Shown here: one piece after another, positions 22,807 through 34,960 of the stretch
Numbering within the stretch: position 1 is the stretch's first letter
Layout: the number at the start of each line of letters is the position of its first letter
NCBI GenBank assembly: GCA_028023455.1
Contig: JAQFVV010000207.1
Span: 714,208 to 778,207, forward strand
DNA: 64,000 bases
Direction of reading: 5' to 3'
Source: Epiperipatus broadwayi
Taxonomy: Eukaryota; Onychophora; Udeonychophora; Euonychophora; Peripatidae
Position numbers and translations under genes: made by a program
The notes under the pieces: generated by a model
What the model saw: only the letters and a program-made list of their open reading frames with translations
Databases searched by the model: none
Told to the model about the DNA's origin: nothing

Positions 22807-22858
22807 GCAGTAGGATGCAATATTTATTTTCATACCATTGATCAAGTGGTACACACAG
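22807..22858 (+). CDS. candidate 52 bp exon with strong splice sites
   Basis: A T-rich tract ending ATATTTATTTTAG precedes 52 bp, which end in the near-consensus donor ACAG|GTAAGA. Only one of the three frames is open; it gives a balanced 17-residue peptide with GCNIYFHTIDQVVHT and leaves one spare base. Non-AT-driven codons and both strong splice sites make this the best single exon candidate in the window. I do not recognise the gene. Neighbouring exons on the plus strand were not convincingly found. Confidence 0.4.
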
Positions 22859-24464
22859 GTAAGACAATCTTTAAATAATACTATACAAAATAAATTCATA
22901 TAATACTACGAAACTAGCCAAAACAATGAAATTTTACTAAAATTTGTACACAACCATGGTTTTATCTATTAACAATTTTACCTTCTCAAGTGAAATTCAA
23001 TTAAAAATGCAAAATATTCTTCCCATCGTTCATTTCGACATCCAACTTCTTTTAACATCAAAAGATGTTTTCATGAGATTGATGGCCTCAGATTCAAATT
23101 TTTTAATACAAAATAAATACCTCTTCAAGACCCATCACGATTTCTATCAGTTAAATACAGATTTACCAAACAATTTGTAATGTTATCGCAGTTGGTTATG
23201 AGCTACCTATTTTATAAACATAAAATTATAAGTCTGATTACATTATGATAACAATTTCAATTTTTATGTGATTCGGACTTGAATGGAGTTATAAAATGTA
23301 AAGAACAGCTAACTACTTTTTGGTTCAGAATAAGTCAAATAGGTTTTCGTTTTTACAATAACGGTGAAATTATTGTTAAAGAATTGATTGATAAGTTATA
23401 GTTTTAAAACTGCATCGTAGCTTCATATCAAGGTAAAGAAAAGCGGTTATAAATATAGTTTTATTTTGATATATATATGTTTTGAATTTATTAAAAAGAT
23501 CTGTGTTTAATAAATATTGATATTTTTGCAAATATATGTAAAGTCTAAAAAGTAAATTGTTATTTTAAAATGTTTAACCCACTAAAAGCACTTAGAGAAA
23601 TGATTTCAACTTCTGTCTCTGGGTTATGAGCGAAAAAGCAGAAATAATCAAAGAATAAAAGCATTAACACCTGCATAAATTATTCACTTTAATTTTCTTT
23701 TTGATTTCTTAAATATATGTTTTTCTCTATTGAAAGAAAAAAGAAAATGGTATAGATTCCCTGAGAGAATAAAGGAAATCTATTGAGATGTAGAAAGAAT
23801 TCAAACAAAAAATATTCAGAAAGCTCGTTTAAAATCTTAATTATTTCCCATGTGAAACAATTGATTATTCATCTAAGTTCTTATTATTAGATAACATTTT
23901 AATATATTTTGAAATCATGACATCTTTTCAAAAAATAAAAATACATTAATACTATCAAACTCTTCTCTCTATTTTCTTTCTGTGGGTAAAATGAAACAGA
24001 CTAGAATTAACTCACTTAGAAGTCAAAGAGTCTCAGTTGTTCTTTCTATAAACACGGAAGAAAAAAATTTTTTTTTCGTTTTAGTCAATTATATTTTACT
24101 ATCCAATTAAAAATAGTTATATACCCATTTCATAAGCGCAAACAAGAATGATCTTTTCATGTCCACGAGGAAAAAAAAACATAAAACGACAAAATAAAAA
24201 ATAATACACCAGAAATGTCTATTGGATATTTATAGAAACCAATCCTTAAATCATAAATACGTCCACATATAGAACACACTCATTAATCTGATTATTTTGA
24301 AATATTTCTATTCCTTGTCTAATTCTAGGTTATTCTCTCCTATATCTTTCCAATAATAACATTTAACGTCACCTTTTTTCGGAACATTTTTGAAATAATC
24401 TTTGTAATGTAAATGAGATCTACCACAAAACCTGCTTAAGTTCATTATTGTTAATTTGTTCTAC
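22859..24464. other. AT-rich sequence, no gene seen
   Basis: The frame at 22944-23180 (plus) starts with an ATG and is open for 78 codons but shows no motif and has intron-like composition. Nothing else noticed. Confidence 0.4.
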
Positions 24465-25340
24465 TTTTTCTTTCAACTTTATTGAAGAAATATACAATGG
24501 TTACATTGGTTTATACACATGTGTCGTAAAGTTCTGTAGTGTTGTGTTCAGAATTATTGCATGATGGTTTCTTGACTGGGTAGATTAACTAGGGCCTATG
24601 TCTGTTCTTTATGTTGGGTAGACTGTGGAAAAGTCTGTTTTGCAGATTTTGTTCAGCATTCAGAATAAGGCTGTCTCTATGTTGGGGTCCTCTGACTTGC
24701 TGGTGACTAGCTTACATCGAAGAGACCAGATGGTAAAGTTCACAAAGGTTGCCAGTCGAAGTTCCTTGATGTATCACATTGACAAGTGACAAAGAGTTGT
24801 GGAGGTGGTTCTTAACCTGCTTCTAAAATGATAATTGGAGCTTTAGTAGAGTTAGGTAATTTTTTAGCATGTGGTTGGTGGTTTTGTCCTCTCTCTGGAA
24901 GAGTAAGCACATTGTTTCTAGATTTTTGAAGCCCCTCCTGGGGGAGAGAAAGGCATTTGTGGGGAGGGTATCCTGGTTTATTTTGATGATGAAGTTGACA
25001 TACTTTGGGGGAAGATGCCAGTGTTTTGTTAGTTTGATGAGTCTTTGGTTGGAGATTTGGAAGTAGACAGGAATGGTGGAGCTCTTGTGGTGTATGAGAT
25101 TGAAGATCTCCCAACATGTGAGTTTGTGTATGAAGAGGCTGGGATTGGCTGGAATTTGATTCAGGATTAGAGTCATTGTTTGCTGGAACCAGTTGTTTTA
25201 TTTGCAAGGTAATGATCTATCAGAAGGCTCAACAGGTAGTGGGCATTGTATGATGTGGTTGTCCTTAAAAAGTATGTAGAGAGAGGCCATTCTGTCTCCT
25301 GGGGTGATGCATCATTCTGATGCTGATGGCTTTGCCATGG
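24465..25340 (-). mobile_element. R2/NeSL-like non-LTR retrotransposon, 3' fragment
   Basis: An island much richer in GC than its surroundings reads on the minus strand as the end of a non-LTR polyprotein, followed by a 3' UTR of about 350 bp with AATAAAG near 24490 and an A-rich end. The 5' boundary is about 25340, consistent with 5' truncation. No target duplication was resolved. Confidence 0.6.
24823..25176 (-). pseudogene. R2/NeSL-like polyprotein C-terminus
   Basis: Open frame of 117 codons. Its second half has the order seen after the RT in R2-group LINEs: W/hydrophobic block, DTLPTNAFLSPRR, then MCLLFQREDKTTNHMLKN, which corresponds to the C..C...ETxxHxLxxC zinc-binding segment. The second and last cysteines appear as Phe and Tyr, so the finger is damaged. 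An overlapping frame (24812-25207) carries a continuation, suggesting a small frameshift. The reverse-transcriptase palm is absent. Confidence 0.5.
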
Positions 25341-26599
25341 TATTTTTCAAATTTTACACACCTTCTTAAATCAAATTTAATTACCAGTAATTAATAATTT
25401 AACTTGGATTGTTACTGTCCAATTCTCTAAAAAAAATTGTAAGATTGCATTGAGCTCAAATCTCATTTCGAGACCCAACATTTAATTGTTATATTGTAAG
25501 GCAATTTAGAATTTAAAGACTAAGATACATGAAGTATCTTCTATGTAGAGTATTTGTAGTGAGTAGATTGAAAAAATGCTGTACCTAGAAGATTATTCTT
25601 TAAATTGCAATAGGCAGCTCTGCAAATACTGTTAACTTTAAAACAAACACACGATCAAGAAAAGTTTTATAATATGTAAAGCTAAATTTTTATTTCCAAG
25701 CATTTATATTTAAAAATTGAATAAATGTGTAGATAATGTTTGCAAGTATACAATTATAAAAAGTGAAAGAAAGGATAGGTAAATTATAAAAAATTAGTTA
25801 CCACAAAACGAATATGAATTTAAAATGCAATTATATTTTGATGAAAATTATGTAAGAGTATGATCAAGAATGCATGATAATAATAAAAAGATCTTTTGTC
25901 ATTTAGCTCAATGGCAGAAGCTTTAGATACCTTGGAAAAGAAAATGAAATAAAGATTCAGGTTAAGTTTATATAGACATAGGCAAAAAAATTCTGGAGAG
26001 TGGGAGAAATTAAAGGTAATAAAAACTTTATACATTTTTTTATTATTTTGAGGATTTTATAATGAAATTTGAAAATATGATGATAGGAAAGTGAAATTAA
26101 TAAAACAGCTTTAATTAAAAATGAATAATAGAAAACAGTTAATGAACCTGGCTGAAAAATAATGTGATAATAAGGAATAAGAAATGCCTGAGGCTATTAC
26201 AATGTATTTAGTTTGGAGATATTGTCTAATTAGTTTCATTAATAGGATTACAATAAAAGTCGAAATAAAATATCTTTGATTCCAATTTGAGGTGTTAATA
26301 TAACTGAACACAGCAATTTCATAATATCCACTCTATGGGTTTCATATCATTGTAGCAGTTATTACCATAAGATTATTCATGTAGTAAAATATGGAAAGGA
26401 TTGATTGCTAATATAGTCAGCAAGTGTGGTAATTTCGTTGGTTTTTAAGTGTAAACTCAGAAATAAAAACCTATAAAATACAATGCTTCCTGATAGTTCT
26501 TATAGATATTAGTTTTATTTTCTTAAAAGCAGACTGATAGTTTATGTGAATAACTTTAAAAAAAATATTTACAAGCACGATGGACAAAAACAAATTATG
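25341..26599. other. AT-rich sequence, no gene seen
   Basis: Several small frames are open on the minus strand (25820-26035, 26111-26311) without motifs. Nothing else noticed. Confidence 0.4.
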
Positions 26600-26960
26600 G
26601 CCCTTATTTTCAGAAGGCTGTAACACCATCAGGCAAGACAGTAGTTGGTGGCCAAAGATAGAAAGTACCAAGAATGCTCTAATTGGGATGCCAGGGTGCC
26701 ATTTGATGACAATGTTTCATTTAGATATTTGCCACTGAAGATCACTTTTAAATGAAAGAAGTTTGCAGAAACTGAAAAAAAAAACTATCTAATATTAAAT
26801 TGTATATTACTGAATTTTGTAAAGTTAGAAGAAAAGGTCAAGAGATGATTTAAAAACTGGTTATATATTTTATAACAAAGACATACATATTTGAAGCATA
26901 AGTGAAGTGGGAATCATTATAAACACAAAGTGGAAGATTTGTAGATTAAAGAATTAATGA
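26600..26960 (+). mobile_element. RTE-like LINE, 5' fragment (endonuclease start)
   Basis: This stretch aligns by eye with the first ~350 bp of the LINE at 49935: TTATTTTCAGAAGGCTGTAA against TTATTCCCAGGAGGTTGTAA, then GTGGCC/GTGGCT, GATGA, GAAAGAAGTTTGCAGAA and TTTTGTAAAGTTAGAAG. The translation is heavily broken. It is a rare 5'-end fragment with the rest missing. Confidence 0.6.
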
Positions 26961-28349
26961 TCCTGAGACTGAGGTCAAAGCTCATTTTCAGAGCTCTCAC
27001 CTCACATGACATTTAAACAACAAATTACTGTTATTTTAACATTCCTGAAAGCATTCTTTCATATTCAAATTTGAATATAATAGATGGTACAATAGCAAAT
27101 GACTCATGCTCTTTTTAATTAATTTTAAATAAAGAAAAATGCAAAAAGTAATGGATTATTTTGCCTTCCTAGGTTCAAATATTGTAACAATGTCATCTTG
27201 ATTAAACAAAATCAAGCATGGAAACATGTTGAGTGAGCTGTTATTAGCCTTTTAGCACCAGTAAACAAAGCCAGGGATGTCTCAATAATGGCTAAAGTGA
27301 ATATTGTTTTTTTTTTTTTCATTTATCTACATAATATTAATAAATGGTTGTGAAAAGTGGGCTTTATTCAGTAAATTTGTTTAATCAATACTATCATAAT
27401 ATTAACAAATGGTTGTGAAAATTGGCATTACTTATAATATATATAAAATATCTGCATTTAAAATATAGTGCTGAAAAAAGTTTTTCTTAGAATTACCAAA
27501 ACAATAAAAGTATCAACTAAATCAGTTATCAGAAATAGATAGGTTTTTATGCTTATTGAAACATTGTAAAAAATTTGATGCTTGGTAAGATTAGTATCCC
27601 ACAAAGCAAAAATATTTCTGATTAACTAGATGTTTGGAATATTGGGGAACATAAAAATTCATTTATAAAAAAAATAAAGAAAAATGGAGAGCCTTTATGC
27701 ATAGAGTCACCAAAATTCTGTGGCATAGAACCAACCCACAACATAAAATCGTGGTATAAATAATATTTAAAAAATTTAAATAATGCTTTTATGTAAACAA
27801 CTAAAAAGAAGAAAAATAATAAACTAATCTGTCTAAAAAATGTGTCATTTCATAAAAACATTTGAAGCCTTTTTGTATTTTATGGTCTCCAATGCTTTTA
27901 TGAAACAACACGTTTTTAGTCAGATTACTTTATTTTTTTTACTTTTTAGTTGGCAGTTTATATAAAAGCATTTTTTCAAAAAAGAAAGAATAATATTATT
28001 TTTACTTTTTAGTTGTAAATAAAACATAGAATTTCAGTTTAAATCAAATACTTTTTTTCATCAATCTCTTTTAAGTGTATCTTCATATGCAATATTAACA
28101 ATGTATTGTTGTTACAGCCATTTTTTTATAAACACTTTATAAATGTTAAATATACTGTTTCAATATCAAAACTGATAAAAGTAAGTTGAAAAAATTGTAT
28201 TGAGAAGCAGTATATTACAACAACAATCAAATGTTGTTGCTTGGATGGATAACTTTGATACCTAGTTCATCCATCACATAAACAATTCCATTTGTATACA
28301 AGTAGTAAATGTTATTGATACTAGTTGCAATTGTCTGATGCAACATGGA
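26961..28349. other. AT-rich sequence, no gene seen
   Basis: A 64 bp-spaced duplication of CATAATATTAAYAAATGG occurs at 27331 and 27396, and TTTTTACTTTTTAGTTG is duplicated near 27945 and 28002. No gene. Confidence 0.4.
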
Positions 28350-28810
<461 letters not shown>

Positions 28811-31797
28811 ACGAAAACAGATAGATGATGACTAGATAGGTGAATGTATAGAAACATTATTTAGATAGACACCTGGTAAATTGTTAAGTGATTTGCATTT
28901 AAGTTAAATCATTATAAATTTGTGCTAAAAGTATAAAAATCCATATGTCAGGTAGTTAGTTTCATAAATTATCATAAAAAATATTTTTAATAAAAATTGA
29001 ATTTGTCATTTTGATGGCTGTCAGGAGAATACGGTCAAAAGTTTTCAAGTTATTCTTTTTTAAAGATGAAATCCTCTCCAAGGAACATTAATTCCATTAT
29101 TGTAAAGGATCAATCTAAGAGATAATTATTGTTGATAGTTCTGAGATGGGCAAATTAAAATTATATTAATTTAACGTCTACTGTTTTTTTTAATTTTCTT
29201 TTACTCAAGTGCACATGCATACGCGCACATGCTTATATATATATGTACACACATATGGTAAATGGACTTTTACTGACCATTATTTATTTCAATTTGCTGT
29301 TTTGCTTTTTTTTATAATAAACTTTTCAAAATAAATCTTTTTTATAAAGATTTTTTAATAATTGCTGAAGTATTAAAGTGTAGAAATAGAATTGAACAGA
29401 AAATTTTATAAATTTATTTAGTTAACATATTTAGCACTACGAGGTTCGATTATATATATATCAAAATGAAAACTTTCCCAAGTGAAGGAAATACCGTATT
29501 ATAATCCTAATAACTTTGAAGGATAAGCATGTAGAGTACTAAAAGGTATAGATATATTTATTTGTTGGTAAGTATTATTTATCCTCATTTGCAAAACAAA
29601 GTATTAATACACATGACAATGAAAATGTAAAAACTTGTGCAGAATCAATTAAGATCTATGCAAGAAAGTAAGATGTAATATTGCAAAATAAAAGATTAGA
29701 TGGTACTGCTTTTATCTATTCCAAGTAAAGATCACACTCGAGGTAGTAAGAATTAAATAATAGAAATTACATTTAAATTTATTTTGTAATTTCTATTAAT
29801 TTTTCTAAAATGGAAGCAGAAGTTCGATCATCTGATTAGTTTGTTTTGCAGATCAGTCGTTAAGATTTCTATGGCTTTTGTAAATAAACTTTGGTATTGA
29901 CTGATACTGTTAAATAAGAATTTGATTTTAGAAAAAAATTATACAATGACCATTATCTAAGGCATGGAGTGTGAGAGCTGATCATGATGAATAATGTTTT
30001 ATTGCAATAAGATGTCCATTTCTTCTAATACTAATAATGATTACTCATTCCTATATATGAGAATTGATATATACTCCACAGCAAATTTAGTATATATAAG
30101 ACATAAACATACAAATAAATAATATTTTCATATAATATTTAGAAAATTATATTAGCATTGGTGTTGGTAGGTAACTATTAATTAATCAACATATTCCAAA
30201 ATAAACTATTTACTTTAATAACCAACAATAGCCTTTTGTTTTAAATTTATTTAGAAACAAAAGAAGAAATATGTTAGTAATTATGTTGCTAGGTAACTAT
30301 TAACTACTAATAACAGCCTCAGAGCTAACCTACTTGGTCTAGTCAGAAATAATATTACTGGTTACTAGAACAAGTAGTTTAGTTTGGTAGCACCATTGCT
30401 AGCATATGTCTTTAGTTATTATATGTAATTATCCCACTCATTTCTTTGGTTATATCACTATTAATTCATGAAAATATTCAATTTAGCATATGCACACATG
30501 ATAATAACAGGCATATATTTTACCTAAATCTTAATAATTCTAAAACTAGTATCATACCTGAATAGATACATAATTCATCAACTGAAATAACTGGAAAAAT
30601 ATAGATAAATTGTGTTTCATTAAAAACCCATATCTTAATTCTTGGTATATCAATATGTTATATTTATAATTCAAAAGTAATGCCAAACCTATTTCATATG
30701 ATTAAGGATTTTCAAAAAAACCTAAAATTATTTTCAAATAGCTGCCTTGAAGATGATAAAATTATCAATCTTCTTATTGAGTAGTGAATAGATAGATATC
30801 TTAATTACAAAATAAGACAAAACAAATTATAGAGTTCTGATAACCAAGCCTTTTTAAACTTATAATTAACACACCATCATTGACCAACTGTTAGAACATA
30901 TTGCAATGTAATAAAAATTATAAAAATATTAATAATTTAAACTTTAATTTGATACATTTATCAGACATTGATATATATTTATTCAAATGTTAAACAAAAA
31001 TATCAATATAAAAAGAGTTTGATGATTTTTTATAATCAATCTGTGGCTCTCAATCATTGAATAATGAAACCATTTTTTATTTATATTATATTTTCAATAT
31101 TTGCAAAGTTCATATATATATATTTAGAATTTATTTCTTTATAAATGTATATTCTGATATAAAATAATGGTTTAATATTAAAATCACATGTTGAAAGCTT
31201 AGAAATTCTCACCGAGGAGAATAATTAAAATTGTTATAGTGCAGAATGACTAATGGTAAATTAAAAGCAACCATCAGCAGAGAATAGTTTAAGATATTGG
31301 ATAAAAAGTAATATCATTAAAATGTTTACATACACCAAGAGAGACAACAATAAATTTATGAACCCATTTAAAAAACATGAAGGATTACAGATTTATCCAA
31401 ACAAGATAGGATTAACTGAAAAGAGTTATTTAATTATATGTAAATCATAGAAGTCTTACATTAACTGAAGATTCAGAAATACCCATCATTGTAATAACAA
31501 AAGCAAATAATCAGAAATGTTCAATTTTAAATGTGAGTGAAGTCCTAGAAACATTGCAAAGTTTAATCAATTTGCAAAATTATCCCTAAATAATATTTTT
31601 TATCAGATTCCCACAACAGATCTGTGAAAATATTAAAAGTGGGGATTCATATAAGCTTGCTTAAAAGCAACACATTACCATTTATAATAATTACCACACC
31701 TAAAATTAACTAAGCTGACTTGATCCTACAGTATGTAGAAAAGGTTATACCCTAATTTGATGATATTCTGATATTAGTAAAATCAAAGAAGATGTTG
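28811..31797. other. AT-rich sequence, no gene seen
   Basis: Nothing beyond short TA runs (e.g. 29234-29242) was recognised. Confidence 0.4.
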
Positions 31798-32177
31798 GCA
31801 TAATGCAGGGATCCCAACCCTATGCCTGTGAGCACCATGGTACCTGCAGACCATTTTACATGTGCCTGCTGCTATCTGAACATGATAAAAAATTATTTAT
31901 CTGATACAAATAAATTTAATTTTTAAAATTTCTTATAAATTATTGTATTATATTGTAATCAAATTGTAAGGCATACTATATTTTTACAATGTAAAAATAT
32001 AAACGTTAATTATGTTAAAATTTTATTTTTGAAATAAATATTTTTTTTACATTATGTGTATTATTAACAATATCCAACTATAAATTTACATTGAAAAAAT
32101 AAATGGTGCCCACCATCTGGCTGGTATTATAGAACATGCTCTTAAGTGCAAAATAGTTGGGGACCCCTGGCATAATG
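31798..32177 (+). mobile_element. hAT-type MITE, 364 bp, with 8 bp target duplication
   Basis: The element 31806-32169 starts CAGGGATCCCAACC and ends GGTTGGGGACCCCTG, the terminal inverted repeat typical of hAT transposons. It is flanked by a perfect 8 bp duplication GCATAATG (31798-31805 and 32170-32177), the hAT target size. Subterminal blocks (GTGAGCACCAT and GTGGGCACCAT) are also inverted. It has no transposase frame and would need a hAT transposase in trans. Confidence 0.92.
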
Positions 32178-32925
32178 TATCTCAAAATACTAAAAAAAAT
32201 TGAAATAGAATGAATGCCAAAAAATATTTCTGAAATGAAAAAAAAAATTGGGGAACATAATAGAGAACAAAATGCAACCTGATAAAGTTTGAGTAATAAG
32301 AATGAGCACATATTTAGAACTAGCAAAAAATTTGAAAACTACTACAAGTCCTGGTGACTAAACTACTCCATAATCTCTTTAAAATAATCAAAAATGAATA
32401 ATAAAAAAAGATTCAGAGTAATAAAACTTTCCTTAAAAAATATGAAACATTGTTCCATTTCAATAATAAACAAGTGTTTTAACTACTGAAGCTTCTATAT
32501 TTGGGATGGTTGTAACCATCTATCATCTAATTTATAATGCTGAATGGCACACAGAATGTATATCAAGGAGATTAAAGAAGACTGAGAAATTTCAACCAGC
32601 TAGATTAAAAGAACTTTGGCCATAAAGTTTGGGATTAGAATTTTTCCAATAAGTTTATGATTAGAATTATTTGCCATAAGTCTTTAATGCTGATATTATC
32701 TAACAATAAGCAATACATAAAATTTTTTGTTATAAATGATACAATAAAAAACTGTGGCCTAATGATTACAATTTAATATATAAACAAGACAGGTATATAA
32801 AAACTACCCAAATGCAGTCAAAAACTTTTACAAAAAATAATTACACCACTCTCAAGTGGATTTTAAACCACTGAACAACACATAATCACCATTTCTTATG
32901 TGTATACAAGCTGTTTACACAGAGG
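32178..32925. other. AT-rich sequence, no gene seen
   Basis: No gene or repeat recognised. Confidence 0.4.
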
Positions 32926-33369
32926 TTAAACTCTCCATATAGTAGTGTCACCAGCACAAGCCAATATAATCAATGGATGCAAAAAGGTAAGTGCATAAAA
33001 ATCCATATCTAGTACCTACTCAGCCAATACTTTCAGACTAGGTTTTAGCTGGTGGCTTTCATCAGTGAAAAGCCTTGGATCTGAAAGCACTGCTGCTTTG
33101 AGTGCAAAATGAAAATACAATAATGTTTTTTATTTTGGATTCAAAGTTTTATAGTTAGCTAATAAAGTAAAAAATGGCTGCTGGTGGGTTACATTAGATC
33201 CTAAGATCTAGATGCAATGCTCTCAGATCCAAGGCTGAAAGCCACAAGCTGGTAACTAGTCTGGAGATATTGGATAAGTAGGCAGTAGATAGTGATTTTA
33301 TGCCCAAATCTTCTTGCATCCATTGATTACTCTGTCTTGCACTGATAGCACTACTGTATGGAGAGTTTA
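32926..33369. repeat. fold-back repeat, ~160 bp arms
   Basis: TTAAACTCTCCATA at 32926 begins an arm of about 170 bp whose inverted copy runs 33214-33369 and ends TATGGAGAGTTTA. Shared blocks include ATCAATGGATGCAA and GTGGCTTTC. The arms are roughly 75-80% alike with indels and are separated by about 120 bp. It may be two inverted copies of one repeat or an old fold-back transposon; no target duplication was seen. Confidence 0.75.
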
Positions 33370-33899
33370 GTCTCAAGTGGATGTTAACTTTGAAGGTCTC
33401 AATTGTGATATGAAGATTAAATGACCAAACACTATGTTTTTTTTCTTGCATTTGGGTTATGTGCATGTGTGGTCAATTACAGACCTGTGGACTGTGTTTG
33501 CAATGCTTTTTTTGAAAAGTCAATCAGTCTTTATTCATTAATAAACATTGAACATTAATGGCAGACAGGATTTAAATATTGACAGAAGGCAGAAGTTGAG
33601 TTTTACATTTTCTCCATTAAGATCATCTTAATTAGAAATTGTAATAGTGAGCAAAATTTTAATAATGATAATAAGGTATTATAAAATTCCCAAACCCTAA
33701 TCCTGGTTTTAAAATCAGTTTCATGTGAAAAAAGTGTATTAGCTTAATATTTGTAAATAAAGAATACATTTTTTGTTTCAAAATTTTTAATAAAATTTAT
33801 TGATCACATTAACAAAAAAAAAGGTGTAAAAAAATCCATAATATTAATTTATTTACTATAATACACAAAAAGTACATAAATGGAACATTATTTTAAAAA
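33370..33899. other. AT-rich sequence, no gene seen
   Basis: No gene or repeat recognised. Confidence 0.35.
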
Positions 33900-34960
33900 T
33901 GGTAATAATTTACTTCATACAAAAAATATAAAAAAAAAAAGACGTGTAGTTTTGTATATATAATAATAAGGTACCTAAAAAGAATATACATAAAATAATT
34001 AAAAATATTTTTATACACTAATTGTTTTTAAAAATAGGAACAAAAGTTATATATTTTAATAATTGCAAATACTTAAGAACTTAAATTGTTCTTTACATAA
34101 GTTCATAAAATATATTCTGAAAAAATACAAGCTATTTATTTGTATTTTCTACAAAACCTGTGAGCTGTAGAAAAGGTTCTTTCAGATTTAGCACTCGTTA
34201 GTGGTATTGTATTTAATAAGTGATATGATAACAGAAAATAATGATGTTTCTCAATTAACAAGTTGGAAGATAATTTTTCTCTCATGGCTAATTCTAATTT
34301 ATCTACTACTTCTAAATTTTTACTTATATTGATACTAATACTACTAGTACTTGTTTGCATATCTGTTTTAACCAGAGTAATCTTCAAACATCTTACAAAG
34401 TGAACTATTATTTGATCTAAGATGTCACCATTTTGTACATCGTTTTATAAGCAATTACTTGCAATAAATTTGTTTGTAAAATTCAATATTCTATGGCATT
34501 TTGCAATACTTTTGCATTTTGACAACCTTGGCTATTAAGGTTTTTGATCATAAATTTTATCAAAGCAAATATTTGGTTTTCTATGGCATAATTCACCTAT
34601 TGCTCATTTTATAAAAACAACAAAAAAAGACATTGCATTTGATAATCAATTAAATTCACTTTCAGAGAAAAGTATATCCAACTTTAAAACTATTGAAGCT
34701 TTTTACACACAATACTTAACATTGTGAAATCTTCTGAGCATACATAAACTATTCCAATGAGTTTTAATATCTAACTGCAAAGACATTTCTTTATTAAATT
34801 TTGCTTTTACACAATATTGCAATTTATTAACTTTAGTTGAGATAGTCTAAAACCTCTAATTACTTGTTTGGTTTTAGTTACTAGAGGTGAAATATTCTTG
34901 TGGCTAAGATTTTGAATATTTTCAAATTCCATTTGATTGTGACACCACCATTATTTTCAT
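33900..34960 (-). pseudogene. hAT transposase relic (C-terminal half)
   Basis: On the minus strand the final piece (34136-34387) ends with LLNTIPLTSAKSERTFS, the hallmark of the hAT C-terminal dimerisation domain. Near 34735-34785 a separate frame reads LDIKTHWNSL, matching the D-TRWNS block of hAT catalytic cores. Stops and frameshifts break everything between them. The N-terminal zinc finger and terminal inverted repeats were not found. It is an old copy; its relation to the MITE 2 kb away is not shown. Confidence 0.65.

Noticed and set aside
31190-31340. Minus-strand open frame ending at CG|GTGAGA
   Set aside because: About 33 hydrophobic AT-driven codons with no acceptor of quality.
32078-32326. 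82-codon minus-strand ORF
   Set aside because: Crosses the end and the target duplication of the hAT MITE; no motif.
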